A DNA stretch of 64,000 bases from JAJDTQ01 sp963422385 (GCA_963422385.1 OY729432.1:2418001-2482000); one strand, 5' to 3'; numbered from the stretch's first letter, positions 1 through 8,866 are shown. The notes: generated from the sequence alone by a model not told the origin. Numbers and translations: made by a program.

Positions 1-2
1 GC

Positions 3-550
3 AAGCAAATCGTCTGCCTTGTCAACTCCCGGAAGCTCTCGGGCCGGTGTATCGCTGGCCGCGAATGGAGTGGGGAGCGGGGGACTGGGTTCGACCCGTG
101 AGCGCGCGCGAAGGCAAGGAAGTGTCCGAGTACGAGCGCCAGTACGAAGACGGCAGCGACCCCCGGGTGCTCGACATCGTCAACATCCCGGTTCTTGAGC
201 CGCGCCCAAAGAACTGGCAAACGGAGAATTGGTTGCTCGACCCAGAGCTCTACTGGCAAAAGGAAGGAACCTGTTCGTGGTTCGATCTTTCCGCGTTCGT
301 GGATCCCGTCGCACCGCTCTGGGTCAACGGATACTGCACCTACCACGGGTTGAACGACAAGATCCCGCTGGATTCGATGATGCCGGTTTCGAGCTCGTTG
401 CGGCTGATCCGGGTCGAACGACTCGAACTCACCGTGTTCAGGCCCGGCGAGGCGTTCGGCAACTGCTACTTGACCATCAGTCTCGGAGAAACGTACGAGG
501 GCGCCTGCTACAAACTGGTCGCCGCCGTCATCGAATGCGATCGGCGGTAA
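3..550 (+). pseudogene. Dual-OB-type domain protein, partial and frameshifted
   Basis: The gene enters from before the window. Bases 3 to about 75 read KQIVCLVNSRKLSGRC in the third frame, which resembles the start of the dual OB-containing domain family. That frame stops at 96-98 (TGA). The rest of the domain, from about VRPVSARE through YERQYEDGSDPRVLD to the stop at 550, lies in the second frame. One missing base in the G-rich stretch 66-90 would join the two. An in-frame GTG at 47 could start a shortened 167-residue product, but it would lack the N-terminal beta strands. Two DUF488 genes follow at once on the same strand, an association consistent with a shared nucleic-acid-related role; exact function unknown. 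The break may be real or a sequencing error. Confidence 0.65.
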
Positions 551-569
551 CTACGCGAGCGCGGCGGAG

Positions 570-1190
570 ATGACCCACAACCCCATCCTTACCATCGGTC
601 ACTCCAGTCACTCCATGGAAGACTTTCTGGCGTTGTTGGTGAAACACCGGGTTACGTCCGTGGCCGACGTGCGCTCCGCGCCCTACAGCCGCTTCAGCCC
701 CCACTTCAACCGTGACGTGCTCACCGTCGCGCTCAAGGCCCGTGACATTCACTATGCGTACCTCGGGCGCGAGCTTGGCGGGCGCCCGGACGATCCTGCC
801 TGTTACGAGGGCGGCCGAATCCGCTACGAGCGCGTCGCGCAAACAAGCGGTTTTCGAGACGGCATCGTACGGGTCGTCGGCAGAGCCGTGACACGTCGCA
901 TCGCGCTCATGTGCGCGGAGAAGGAGCCGCTGGACTGTCACCGGACGCTTCTCGTTGCGCCGGCGCTCGACGATGAAGGTGTCGCCGTCGCGCATATCCT
1001 CGCCGAGGGCGACCTCGAGCCGCACGCCAGGGCCATGGACCGATTGATGGCGAAGTTCGACCTGAGCCCGAACGGCGATCTGTTTCAATCGCGCGAGGAG
1101 GTGGTCGCGCAGGCGATGGCGCGTCAGGCCGGGCGCGTCTCCTTTGTCCGCGAGAGTCCTGCGTCGGAGCCGGGGCGGCCCATCCGATGA
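570..1190 (+). CDS. DUF488 family protein (first of two)
   Basis: 206 residues. DUF488 features are visible: an N-terminal GHSSHSMEDF segment, DVRSAPYSRFSPHFN around residues 32-46, a YLGRELGGRP segment around 64-73, and the C-terminal Cys-His signature CAEKEPLDCHR near residue 115. The family is widespread but biochemically poorly defined; it often sits beside DNA- or RNA-related genes. It starts 19 bases after the dual-OB-type gene and overlaps the next DUF488 gene by 4 bases (ATGA), so the three are probably co-transcribed and translationally coupled. The tail after residue 170 is basic and poorly conserved. Confidence 0.85.
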   Translation: MTHNPILTIGHSSHSMEDFLALLVKHRVTSVADVRSAPYSRFSPHFNRDVLTVALKARDIHYAYLGRELGGRPDDPACYEGGRIRYERVAQTSGFRDGIVRVVGRAVTRRIALMCAEKEPLDCHRTLLVAPALDDEGVAVAHILAEGDLEPHARAMDRLMAKFDLSPNGDLFQSREEVVAQAMARQAGRVSFVRESPASEPGRPIR

Positions 1191-1624
1191 AACTGTGGAC
1201 CATCGGCTTCACCAGGAAACCCGCTCGTCGGTTTTTCCAATTACTGCGTCAATCGGGCGCCAGGCGGGTTGTCGATGTGAGGCGCAACAATGGATCGCAA
1301 CTCGCCGGTTTCGCAAAGAAGGACGATCTCGCCTGGTTCCTCGCCGAGATTTGCGGTATCGAGTACGTCCACCTGCCGAATCTCGCGCCCACCAGGGAAA
1401 TGTTGAGCGACTACCGGAAGCGGCGGATCGACTGGAACGTTTACGAAGCCCGTTTTCTGGACTTGGTGCGCGAGCGGCGGATCGAGGAGACGATTCCCAG
1501 GGAAGTCCTGAACGAAGGCTGTCTGCTGTGCAGCGAGGACCAGCCGCACCGCTGCCACCGCCGACTGGTTGCCGAATATCTGAACGAACGCTGGGGCGGT
1601 GTCGCAATCGAGCACTTGGCCTGA
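1187..1624 (+). CDS. DUF488 family protein (second, short form)
   Basis: 145 residues, a compact member of DUF488. It begins MKLWTIGFTRKPARRFFQLL, continues with DVRRNNGSQLAGFAKKDDL around residues 29-47, and has the family Cys-His element CSEDQPHRCHRRL near residue 115. The ATG overlaps the stop of the preceding DUF488 gene. It is not a close copy of that gene: the first is a longer form with the 'SRFSPHF' motif, this one the 'NNGSQLAGF' form. Two different DUF488 subfamilies next to one dual-OB protein suggests that the proteins work together. The molecular function is not known to me. Confidence 0.85.
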   Translation: MKLWTIGFTRKPARRFFQLLRQSGARRVVDVRRNNGSQLAGFAKKDDLAWFLAEICGIEYVHLPNLAPTREMLSDYRKRRIDWNVYEARFLDLVRERRIEETIPREVLNEGCLLCSEDQPHRCHRRLVAEYLNERWGGVAIEHLA

Positions 1625-1771
1625 TTGACTTGGCGTCTGATCCGGATCAACGGCGTTTCCTGGGCCGGCGAGGATCTCCGGCGCTCAGCCGCACGATTCT
1701 TTATTCGCCGCCGGGATCTGCTCATGGCGCAATAGGTGCGAATCTTCTCGGTCACGGCAGGACCTGTTCCG

Positions 1772-2476
1772 TTATTCTCCGAACGTGCCCCGATAGTCCC
1801 TCCACGCCTTCGGGCCGGCGCGGTCGAAGACCTTCTCGCGGACGCCGCCGGCGTACCGGGCGGGGATGAAGTTGATCTTTTCGGTCAGGGATGGCTTCAG
1901 GCGCACGCCTTGAGCGCGCAGTTCATCGGCCATGACGAGGTTGTCGAGCACCACCCGGATCTCGTCGTGGTCGGTCCACATGGCCTTGTAGACGATGCGG
2001 CCTTCCTTGCTGATGATGTAGACCATGTTGGGGAGGACGCCGTAGATCTGATGGACGGTACCCTCCAGATCATCCACCAGCAGAGGGTTCTCGATGCCGT
2101 CCTGCTCCCGGCAGTGGCGGGCGTATTCCAGCTTCTGCTCGAAGTCCTCGTGCGGGCCGTAGCGCTCCCCGGGATGGGGCTCGCGCACGTAGATGGTGAG
2201 GAACTCGAAACCCTTGTCGCGGTAGTTCCGGTACATTTCGTTCAGGGGCGAGACCTCGCCCACGAAGGGCGGTCAGGTGATGCTGCCGAACTCCAGCAGT
2301 ACGTGCTTGCTGCCCTTGAACCCGGAAAGCCGGACCGTTTCTCCTTCGAGGGTCCGCAGGCTGAAATCGGGGGCCTCCTCTCCCGCGCGCAGGCGCCCGG
2401 CGAACTCACCGGATTTGGCCGCGCTCTCGGATCGGCTGAAGGTTTCGTAATTGTATGCACTGACCGACTGGTTCAT
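1772..2476 (-). CDS. Iodothyronine deiodinase-like selenoprotein (UGA = Sec)
   Basis: 234 residues if the in-frame TGA at 2275-2273 is read as selenocysteine (residue 68). The active site reads LLEFGSIT-U-PPF, which matches the Sec site of animal deiodinases (FGSCT-U-PxF) at the same place in a thioredoxin fold. Further family landmarks follow: an acidic-His element YVREPHPGERYG, a PLLVDD strand, and GRIVYKAMWTDHDEIR near the C-terminus, all on one uninterrupted frame across the UGA. The start ATG at 2476 has an AAGGAG ribosome site at 2490-2485. A textbook SECIS hairpin lies 11 bases after the UGA. Bacterial deiodinase-like proteins are known mostly from sequence; their substrate is uncertain and is probably not thyroid hormone. 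Automatic callers would split this into two false ORFs. Confidence 0.92.
2246..2261 (-). promoter_or_regulatory. Bacterial SECIS element
   Basis: Immediately downstream of the UGA, the transcript folds as GGGCGA-GGUC-UCGCCC, a perfect 6-bp stem with a 4-base loop. The loop region AGGUCU is identical to the core of the E. coli fdhF SECIS loop, which carries the two guanines read by SelB. The spacing from UGA to AGGUCU is 16 bases here, against 17 in fdhF by my reading of the known fdhF sequence. The hairpin lies inside the coding region, as is usual for bacterial SECIS elements. Confidence 0.9.
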
Positions 2477-2592
2477 GACGTGGGCTCCTTTGCCTCTGTG
2501 AGCTGCATGACAGCGTGTGCGAATTGAGACGAATCTACTATGAAACACGTAATCCGGTCTACTTGCGCAAGCCCCCGGGAGCCGCCCTTCCA

Positions 2593-3618
<1,026 letters not shown>

Positions 3619-3720
3619 AGCTTGTTCCTTTCATCAGGGGATTGCAACGGAGTGCCGACGGAGCTCCGTCTCCACGGGCTCAGGATTGACGGGCACAGCC
3701 CCCGATCGTAAACTCCGGCC

Positions 3721-5094
3721 ATGGATCTGAGAACCTACGTCGAGTCCGTCAAGCGCCTCGCCCCGGAGCGCGTGCTGGAGGTCACGGACAAGCACGACAT
3801 CCATCTGGAAGTATGCGCCATGATCGCCGACCTGGAGAAGCGGAAACGGGAGCCGCTGGTGATCTTCTCCAACGTCGACAACCTGAGCGGCGAGCCGTCG
3901 GAGTTCCCGCTGCTGATGAACGTGTTCGCGTCCCGCGCCGCGTGCGCGATGGCCCTGGGCCTTCCGCCCGAAAACGCCGGCCGGGAGCTGATGATCGAGT
4001 TCCAGGCGCGTGAAGCCCGGCGGGAAACGCCCGTCATTGTCGGCGCTGCCGACGCTCCGGTGAAGCAGGTCAGGATGGACCCCAACCTCTACTTCCTGCC
4101 GGTGCTGACGCATCACGTCGCCGACCTCGGTCCCTACCTGACCATGGCCTGGTGCGCCAGGGACCCCGACACCGGCGTCTACAACTCCTCCTTCCACCGC
4201 TGCTACGTGCGCGACTCCGATCACCTCGTGATGTTCTTCGAGCGCCGGCATCTCTGGGACTACTTCGTTCGCGCCGAAGAACGCAACGAAGCGTTGCCGG
4301 TGGCCTGCGTGGTCGGACACCACCCGGCCTACTACCTCGGCAACTGCATCCTCAACGGCATGGCCGAGGACGAGTACGAGAGCATCGGAGGGCTCATGGG
4401 CGAGCCGCTGCGGCTGGTGCCGTCCGAGACCTTCGGTCACGAGTTGCTGGTGCCCGCGGACGCCGAGATGGTGATCGAGGGCCGGGTGCTGCCGCACCAG
4501 CGGGAAATGGAAGGGCCCTTCGGAGACTTCACGGGCTTGTACGGCGCGGCTGGAGAATCGCCGGTGGTGGAGGTCACCGCCATCACCCATCGCCGGGGCG
4601 CCTACTGCATGGACATCCTGGCGGGTCACCGCGACCATCGCCTTCTGGGCGCCGTCCCCAAGGAAGGCAGCATCTACCGCAAGGTCCAGGCGGTGGTGCC
4701 CACGGTACGGTCCGTGTGTCTGCCCTTGAGCGGCGCGGGCCGGTTCCACTGCTACATCAGCATCGACAAGCGTTGCGAGGGCGAGGCCAGGCTGGCGGCC
4801 ATGGCCGCGTTCACCGGCTCGGAGCTCATCAAGCACGTGGTGATGGTGGACGCGGACATCGACGTGTACGACGAGGAAGAGGTGTTGTGGGCCGTGGCCA
4901 CACGGGTGGACGCCGCCACCGACGTCTCCATCATCGACCGCGTCAAGGGCAGCCGCCTCGACCCGGTGCATCCGGGCAAGGACTGGGGCTCGAAGCTCAT
5001 CATCGACGCCTGCCGCAACGAGGATGTCGAGTTTCCCGGCCGCATCGCCGCGGCCGAGTACCGGCCCGGCGGCCGGGAAAGCCAAAGGCGGTGA
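3721..5094 (+). CDS. UbiD family (de)carboxylase
   Basis: 457 residues, the usual UbiD length. UbiD enzymes use prenylated FMN to decarboxylate aromatic or unsaturated acids. Visible family segments include NSSFHRCYVRDSDHL, the EGPFGDFTGLYG block near residue 265, and LAGHRDHRLLGAVPKE around 300-315. The C-terminal KDWGSKLIIDACR block is also typical. It is divergent from the rluD gene, with only about 100 bases between them, and no strong ribosome site is seen before the ATG. No ubiX flavin prenyltransferase lies in the window, so the cofactor must be supplied from elsewhere. The substrate cannot be told from sequence; it could act outside ubiquinone synthesis. Confidence 0.85.
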   Translation: MDLRTYVESVKRLAPERVLEVTDKHDIHLEVCAMIADLEKRKREPLVIFSNVDNLSGEPSEFPLLMNVFASRAACAMALGLPPENAGRELMIEFQAREARRETPVIVGAADAPVKQVRMDPNLYFLPVLTHHVADLGPYLTMAWCARDPDTGVYNSSFHRCYVRDSDHLVMFFERRHLWDYFVRAEERNEALPVACVVGHHPAYYLGNCILNGMAEDEYESIGGLMGEPLRLVPSETFGHELLVPADAEMVIEGRVLPHQREMEGPFGDFTGLYGAAGESPVVEVTAITHRRGAYCMDILAGHRDHRLLGAVPKEGSIYRKVQAVVPTVRSVCLPLSGAGRFHCYISIDKRCEGEARLAAMAAFTGSELIKHVVMVDADIDVYDEEEVLWAVATRVDAATDVSIIDRVKGSRLDPVHPGKDWGSKLIIDACRNEDVEFPGRIAAAEYRPGGRESQRR

Positions 5095-5138
5095 GGGCAA
5101 CAGTCTTCGATTTCCATCTGCGGCCACGGTGACGGTTC

Positions 5139-5567
5139 GTGAGCGGTGTGGACCACAAGCAGGTGCAGGAAGCGGGGGAGCCGCGGGTCGGGGTAGCACA
5201 GACATCATGCGCCAGGAGCGACCAGGGTTGGCGCATCGTTTGGCGCGTCGCGAACCTGACTTCTTCCGGGATGCGGTTCCTGGATGCGCGGTTCCCGCAC
5301 GGGCAGTTCCGTAGCGGGCTCATGGAGTTCGCGGACGTCCGGGTCGCGCCGTCCGACAGCCTGAACATGGAGGCCGTGATAGCTTGCAACGGACGGCACG
5401 GCGACGTAGTCGAGAATGCGTTCCTGATCACTACGGTCGAATGGCAGAAGGTCCGTTGGCGAATACTGGCTCGCATGAAGGTATGCTTCACGGCCGAAGG
5501 GACGCCCGCGGCCGAGACCGAGCTCGTGACGGCTCAACGGGTGGGTTTTTTCGAGCCTGAGTGGTAA
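5139..5567 (+). CDS. Hypothetical protein
   Basis: 142 residues from a GTG start. No family recognised. The region from GWRIVWRVAN onward alternates hydrophobic and polar residues as in a beta-rich domain, and codon third positions are GC-rich as in real genes here. The first 35 residues are low-complexity and the true start may lie further in. No signal peptide or membrane segment. It follows the UbiD gene by 44 bases on the same strand, so co-transcription is possible. Confidence 0.5.
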   Translation: MSGVDHKQVQEAGEPRVGVAQTSCARSDQGWRIVWRVANLTSSGMRFLDARFPHGQFRSGLMEFADVRVAPSDSLNMEAVIACNGRHGDVVENAFLITTVEWQKVRWRILARMKVCFTAEGTPAAETELVTAQRVGFFEPEW

Positions 5568-5671
5568 GGATGCAAGTGTCGAGACTCTGACGGAGTATCG
5601 GAAGTCTGACGGCTTGCGCCGGGGCAAACGCTGAAAAGCGCGATTCAGCTTCAGAGGCTGGAGAGGAAAGC

Positions 5672-5887
5672 ATGAACGATCGGGACGCGTATATCCTCAA
5701 ACGCATGCGTGGCTGATACGGGAATTGAGGCCTCGGCTTCGAAGAGACCGCGGGTATGGTCTCCAACACGCTCGGCATGGAACTCGACGATCTCGTCGCG
5801 ACGCTGAAACGCGTCCGTGAGACCTGTGGCGAGGACCCCGAGTACTTGAAGCTGCGCGCGTCGCTGCCGGACGATTGGCCGATGTAA
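5672..5887 (+). pseudogene. Small conserved-looking ORF interrupted by two in-frame TGA codons
   Basis: An ATG at 5672 with a good GAGAGGAAAG ribosome site opens MNDRDAYILKRMRG, then TGA (5714), YGN, TGA (5726), and the same frame continues GLGFEETAG, an ATG at 5756 and a 43-residue acidic tail ending DDWPM at 5887. All pieces are in one frame, so only two nonsense changes break a 71-codon reading frame. The segment from 5756 may still be translated as a 43-residue peptide. No hairpin like the deiodinase SECIS is obvious after either TGA, so decay is the simpler reading. Confidence 0.5.
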
Positions 5888-5928
5888 AGGGCTGCCCGAG
5901 CAAGCAGAAATCTCCTGCGAGGCAGGCG

Positions 5929-6285
5929 CTACCCGCTCTTCAGTTCCTTCGATTTCAGTTCTTTCAGCATTTCCTGCAGCATTTCCCGCAGAGTTTCACC
6001 CCGCGCCAGAAATGTTTCCCCTTGCGAGTCTTTCAGGCCGACTGCTGCTGCCAACGCAACTTGGTTTGTTTGCGCGATTTGCGCGATTTGGGCATTAATA
6101 CCTTTCATCTCGCCCTTGATGCCGGCTACTTCGGCTTTGACATCACTAATGTCTCTGCTCAAGCTGTTCAAGCGTCCTTGTGTGTCTTTGCTCAAGCTGT
6201 TCAAACGTCCTTGTGTCTGCCAATTCACGGCCAACAGCGCGCCGACGATGGCCGCCACAGCGGCCCAACTTTCGATCCGGTTCAT
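5929..6285 (-). CDS. Small membrane-anchored coiled-coil protein
   Basis: 118 residues from the ATG at 6285, which is preceded by GGGGGAGAGAGGG. One N-terminal membrane segment (about 7-22, AAVAAIVGALLAVNW) leads into a long alpha-helical coiled coil. Residues 24-46 contain an 11-residue repeat, QGRLNSLSKDT followed by QGRLNSLSRDI, encoded by a 33-base tandem duplication. The C-terminal half is rich in E, L and K and ends in a short KELKS duplication. Such proteins often act as scaffolds or tethers; no enzyme domain is present and no specific function can be assigned. Confidence 0.65.
   Translation of the reverse strand: MNRIESWAAVAAIVGALLAVNWQTQGRLNSLSKDTQGRLNSLSRDISDVKAEVAGIKGEMKGINAQIAQIAQTNQVALAAAVGLKDSQGETFLARGETLREMLQEMLKELKSKELKSG
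6157..6216. repeat. 33-bp tandem repeat inside coiled-coil gene
   Basis: Two copies with period 33 beginning GCTCAAGCTGTTCAA at 6157 and 6190; they agree over about 27 bases with one mismatch. The unit encodes 11 residues, which fits a hendecad coiled-coil repeat, so the length could change in steps without breaking the frame. Confidence 0.8.
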
Positions 6286-6308
6286 CCCTCTCTCCCCCAT
6301 GATCTGAT

Positions 6309-7061
6309 CTATTCTACGACAAAGGCTGGCACAGGTCCGAGCGGCCGGACGCCCGGCCAGAACTCCCGCCGGCCGGTCATGGCCTGGACGTGGCCGTCCC
6401 ATTCCAGCGTGAAGGCGGTGATCCCGAGCTTGACGGCGCGCCGAAGCTTTTCCCGGGTTTGCGGATCGGTGGCGGCCTGGCGGATGGTATCGATCTGCCG
6501 GGAGCCGTGCCCCACGTCCTGATCCGCATGGATTCGATACGTTTCCACCTGTCGTTCCGAGAAACCGTAGTGCCCCACGAGCTCCCTGTAGACCCGGGCG
6601 GCCGCGCCGTCGGGTCCGCCGTGCTGGCTCTCGACGAAGGCGAGCATGGCCACGCCTTCGAGCGCGGACCGTCGCTGGCAGCAGCCGATGATCATCTCGA
6701 TGGCTGCCAAGGTGCCCGGAGTGGGCTCGGCGTTGTCGGCGTCCGCGCGCGAGATGCCGGCCCCTTCCAGGAACTGGTACATGATGTCCACGTGGGTGCG
6801 GTCCCCGGACAGCTCTTCCATGAAGTTCTCCAGCACCACGTCCATCAGCCCTTGTTCCCGGTTGGACACGGCATTGACCGTGATGTACCCGAAGTAGATG
6901 GGGTTGGTGCGCACCCGAAGATAGTGCTGCACCTCACCCAGGATGATCTGTTCGCGGGTCCACTGGTGGTCGACGATGCCCTTGAACCAGGGATGTTCCA
7001 CCATTGGCACCTGGTTTGCATATTTCCACAACTCGTCGATGAATTGATCCGGTGACGTCAC
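6309..7061 (-). CDS. PqqC/TENA-like haem-oxygenase-fold (HDO-type) oxidase
   Basis: 250 residues from a GTG at 7061, chosen because GGGAGG lies 7 bases upstream. The protein is all-helical, with motifs of the PqqC/iron-containing redox enzyme group: EHPWFKGIV near the start, FMEELSGDRTHVDIM mid-protein and YRIHADQDVGHGSR towards the C-terminus, giving a set of Glu, His and Asp residues suited to binding one or two metal ions. Related enzymes carry out oxygen-dependent reactions on small substrates or fatty acids; PqqC itself acts in PQQ synthesis. No pqq genes are nearby, so a PQQ role is not supported. Substrate unknown. Confidence 0.72.
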   Translation of the reverse strand: MTSPDQFIDELWKYANQVPMVEHPWFKGIVDHQWTREQIILGEVQHYLRVRTNPIYFGYITVNAVSNREQGLMDVVLENFMEELSGDRTHVDIMYQFLEGAGISRADADNAEPTPGTLAAIEMIIGCCQRRSALEGVAMLAFVESQHGGPDGAAARVYRELVGHYGFSERQVETYRIHADQDVGHGSRQIDTIRQAATDPQTREKLRRAVKLGITAFTLEWDGHVQAMTGRREFWPGVRPLGPVPAFVVE

Positions 7062-7212
7062 GGCAGCGCCTCCCTGGCGGGATTGATCCGGTCCCTGTAT
7101 ACAAGCATACTCGTATCGGTCGGGTAATCCAATACCGGCAGGGACCGTCATCGTGGGTCAGGAAGGCAAGTGGTGAGGAAGCCGAAATGGCTCAACGCGC
7201 AGGAGCAGGGAC

Positions 7213-7680
7213 ATGCCTTGGTGGGGCTGGTTGAGCATTGGAATCATCCTGATGGGCGTGGAGCTGACGGCCGTCGACGCCGCGTTCTATCTCATCTTCG
7301 TCGGGGCCGCCGCGGTCTGCGTGGGGATCATCGGACTGGCGGGAGTGGATCTGCCGGTAGAGGGTCAATTGTTGGCGTTTGCGGTCCTCGCGGTCGTGTC
7401 CATGGTGTGGTTTCGGAGGAAGCTCTACGACCGGATTCGCGGCGGGCTGCCGGGTTTCGAATACACGGTGGCCGGCCGGGTCGTATCGATCGGTGAAGAC
7501 GTTCCTCTCGGCGGGGAGACCCGGGTCAATCTGCAAGGCACGCAATGGACCGCGGTCAACGTGGGCCCGACGCCGATCGTGGCAGGCGCCCGTGCGCGGG
7601 TGGTCGGAAGAGATAGCCTGAATCTGTCCATCGAGGGGTTGGCGGACGAAGGCGCGAACGAATGCGAGGAGGAAAAATAA
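7213..7680 (+). CDS. NfeD family membrane protein
   Basis: 155 residues. Two to three membrane segments fill residues 5-65, followed by a small C-terminal OB-fold domain (about 85-145, from YTVAGRVVSIGE). This is the short, protease-less NfeD form that pairs with SPFH proteins. AGGAG lies 7 bases before the ATG. The stop codon abuts the start of the SPFH gene, the classical NfeD-SPFH operon; the pair is thought to organise membrane microdomains or membrane protein quality control. Confidence 0.9.
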   Translation: MPWWGWLSIGIILMGVELTAVDAAFYLIFVGAAAVCVGIIGLAGVDLPVEGQLLAFAVLAVVSMVWFRRKLYDRIRGGLPGFEYTVAGRVVSIGEDVPLGGETRVNLQGTQWTAVNVGPTPIVAGARARVVGRDSLNLSIEGLADEGANECEEEK

Positions 7681-8640
7681 ATGGACGCGAACGCAGGTTT
7701 CTTGATCACGGCGGGCGTCATCGCCATTGTGGCGCTGGTGGTGCTGCTCAAGACGGCGGTGGTGGTGCCGCAGCAGAACGCTTACGTCATCGAGAACCTC
7801 GGCAAGTACGCGCGCACGCTCAAGCCGGGATTCAACATCCTTGTGCCGTTCATGGAGCGTGTCGCCTACCGGCACAGCCTCAAGGAGCACGCCCTGGATA
7901 TCGAGGAGCAGGTCTGCATCACCTCGGACAACGTCCAGGTGGGGGTGGATGGCGTTCTCTACCTCCAGGTCGTGGACCCGGAAAGAGCGTCCTACGGCAT
8001 CGGCAACTACATCTTCGCCATCTCCCAGCTCGCCCAGACCACGCTGCGTAGCGAGATCGGCAAGATCGAGCTGGACAAGACCTTCGAGGAGCGGGGGCAT
8101 ATCAACCAGAGCGTGGTCGAGGAGCTCGACAAGGCGTCCGACCCCTGGGGCGTGAAGGTGCTCCGCTACGAGATCAAGAACATCAACCCGCCGTCGGACG
8201 TGCTGTCGGCCATGGAGAAGCAGATGCGCGCGGAGCGGGAGAAGCGCGCCACCGTGCTGTCGTCGGAGGGCGAACGGGACGCCAAGATCAACGAGGCCGA
8301 AGGCGATAAGCAGCAGGTCATCAAGGCTTCGGAAGCGGCCAAGCAGCGGCAGATCAACGAGGCCGAAGGCGAGGCCGCGGCCATCCTGGCGGTGGCCGAC
8401 GCCACCGCCGGAGGGCTCAAAAAGGTCGCGGAAGCCCTCGACTCGGAGGGTGGCGACAAGGCCATGCAACTCCGGGTGGCGGAGAACTACCTTGAGCGCT
8501 TCGGCAGCCTCGCCAAGGAAGGCAACACGCTCATCGTCCCCGCGAACCTGAGCGACCTGACCTCCATGATCGCCGCCGCCACCACGGTCCTGGCCCACAC
8601 CACGAGCCGGGGCAACCAGGAGCCGGGGCAGAACGCGTAG
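7681..8640 (+). CDS. SPFH/Band 7 (stomatin/QmcA-like) protein
   Basis: 319 residues. One N-terminal membrane segment (about 8-25) is followed by the SPFH domain (QQNAYVIENLGKYARTLKPG, then the conserved RSEIGKIELDKTFEER block near 142-157). A long helical flotillin-like region with repeated EAEGDKQQ and EAEGEAAAI units covers about 185-245. Family members oligomerise on membranes. The ATG follows the nfeD stop codon directly, with the purine-rich GAGGAGG at its 3' end acting as ribosome site. Confidence 0.92.
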   Translation: MDANAGFLITAGVIAIVALVVLLKTAVVVPQQNAYVIENLGKYARTLKPGFNILVPFMERVAYRHSLKEHALDIEEQVCITSDNVQVGVDGVLYLQVVDPERASYGIGNYIFAISQLAQTTLRSEIGKIELDKTFEERGHINQSVVEELDKASDPWGVKVLRYEIKNINPPSDVLSAMEKQMRAEREKRATVLSSEGERDAKINEAEGDKQQVIKASEAAKQRQINEAEGEAAAILAVADATAGGLKKVAEALDSEGGDKAMQLRVAENYLERFGSLAKEGNTLIVPANLSDLTSMIAAATTVLAHTTSRGNQEPGQNA

Positions 8641-8731
8641 CCGGAACCTGGATCCGGAATGCTGTCGCATTGAAGAGGATTGATAAGGCGAGTGGATCGG
8701 TGTAGTAGGTGACCTATGGAGGATTCCGACC

Positions 8732-8866
8732 ATGGGAAAAAAGAAGCTGGACCGCCCGGAAGTCCACTACACCTCACGAGGCGAGCGTTAGGTCAAGGCC
8801 GAAGAACTACTGCGGAGTGCACGCGGGCGGGATGCCGTCCATAAGAATGGCGGAATTCGCTACTAG
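8732..8866 (+). pseudogene. Small ORF broken by one in-frame TAG
   Basis: GGAGG lies upstream of an ATG at 8732. The frame reads MGKKKLDRPEVHYTSRGER, then TAG (8789-8791), then VKAEELLRSARGRDAVHKNG and a second TAG at 8864. Both halves look coding and are in frame; a single base change from a tyrosine codon would restore a 44-residue basic protein. Not recognised as a named family. Confidence 0.45.

Noticed and set aside
3634..5208. A 524-codon minus-strand frame opposite the UbiD gene
   Set aside because: Shadow frame with biased composition; UbiD motifs on the plus strand are clear.
5672..5887. A second selenoprotein
   Set aside because: Two TGAs only 12 bases apart, no redox motif, and no SECIS-like hairpin with loop guanines at the right distance.
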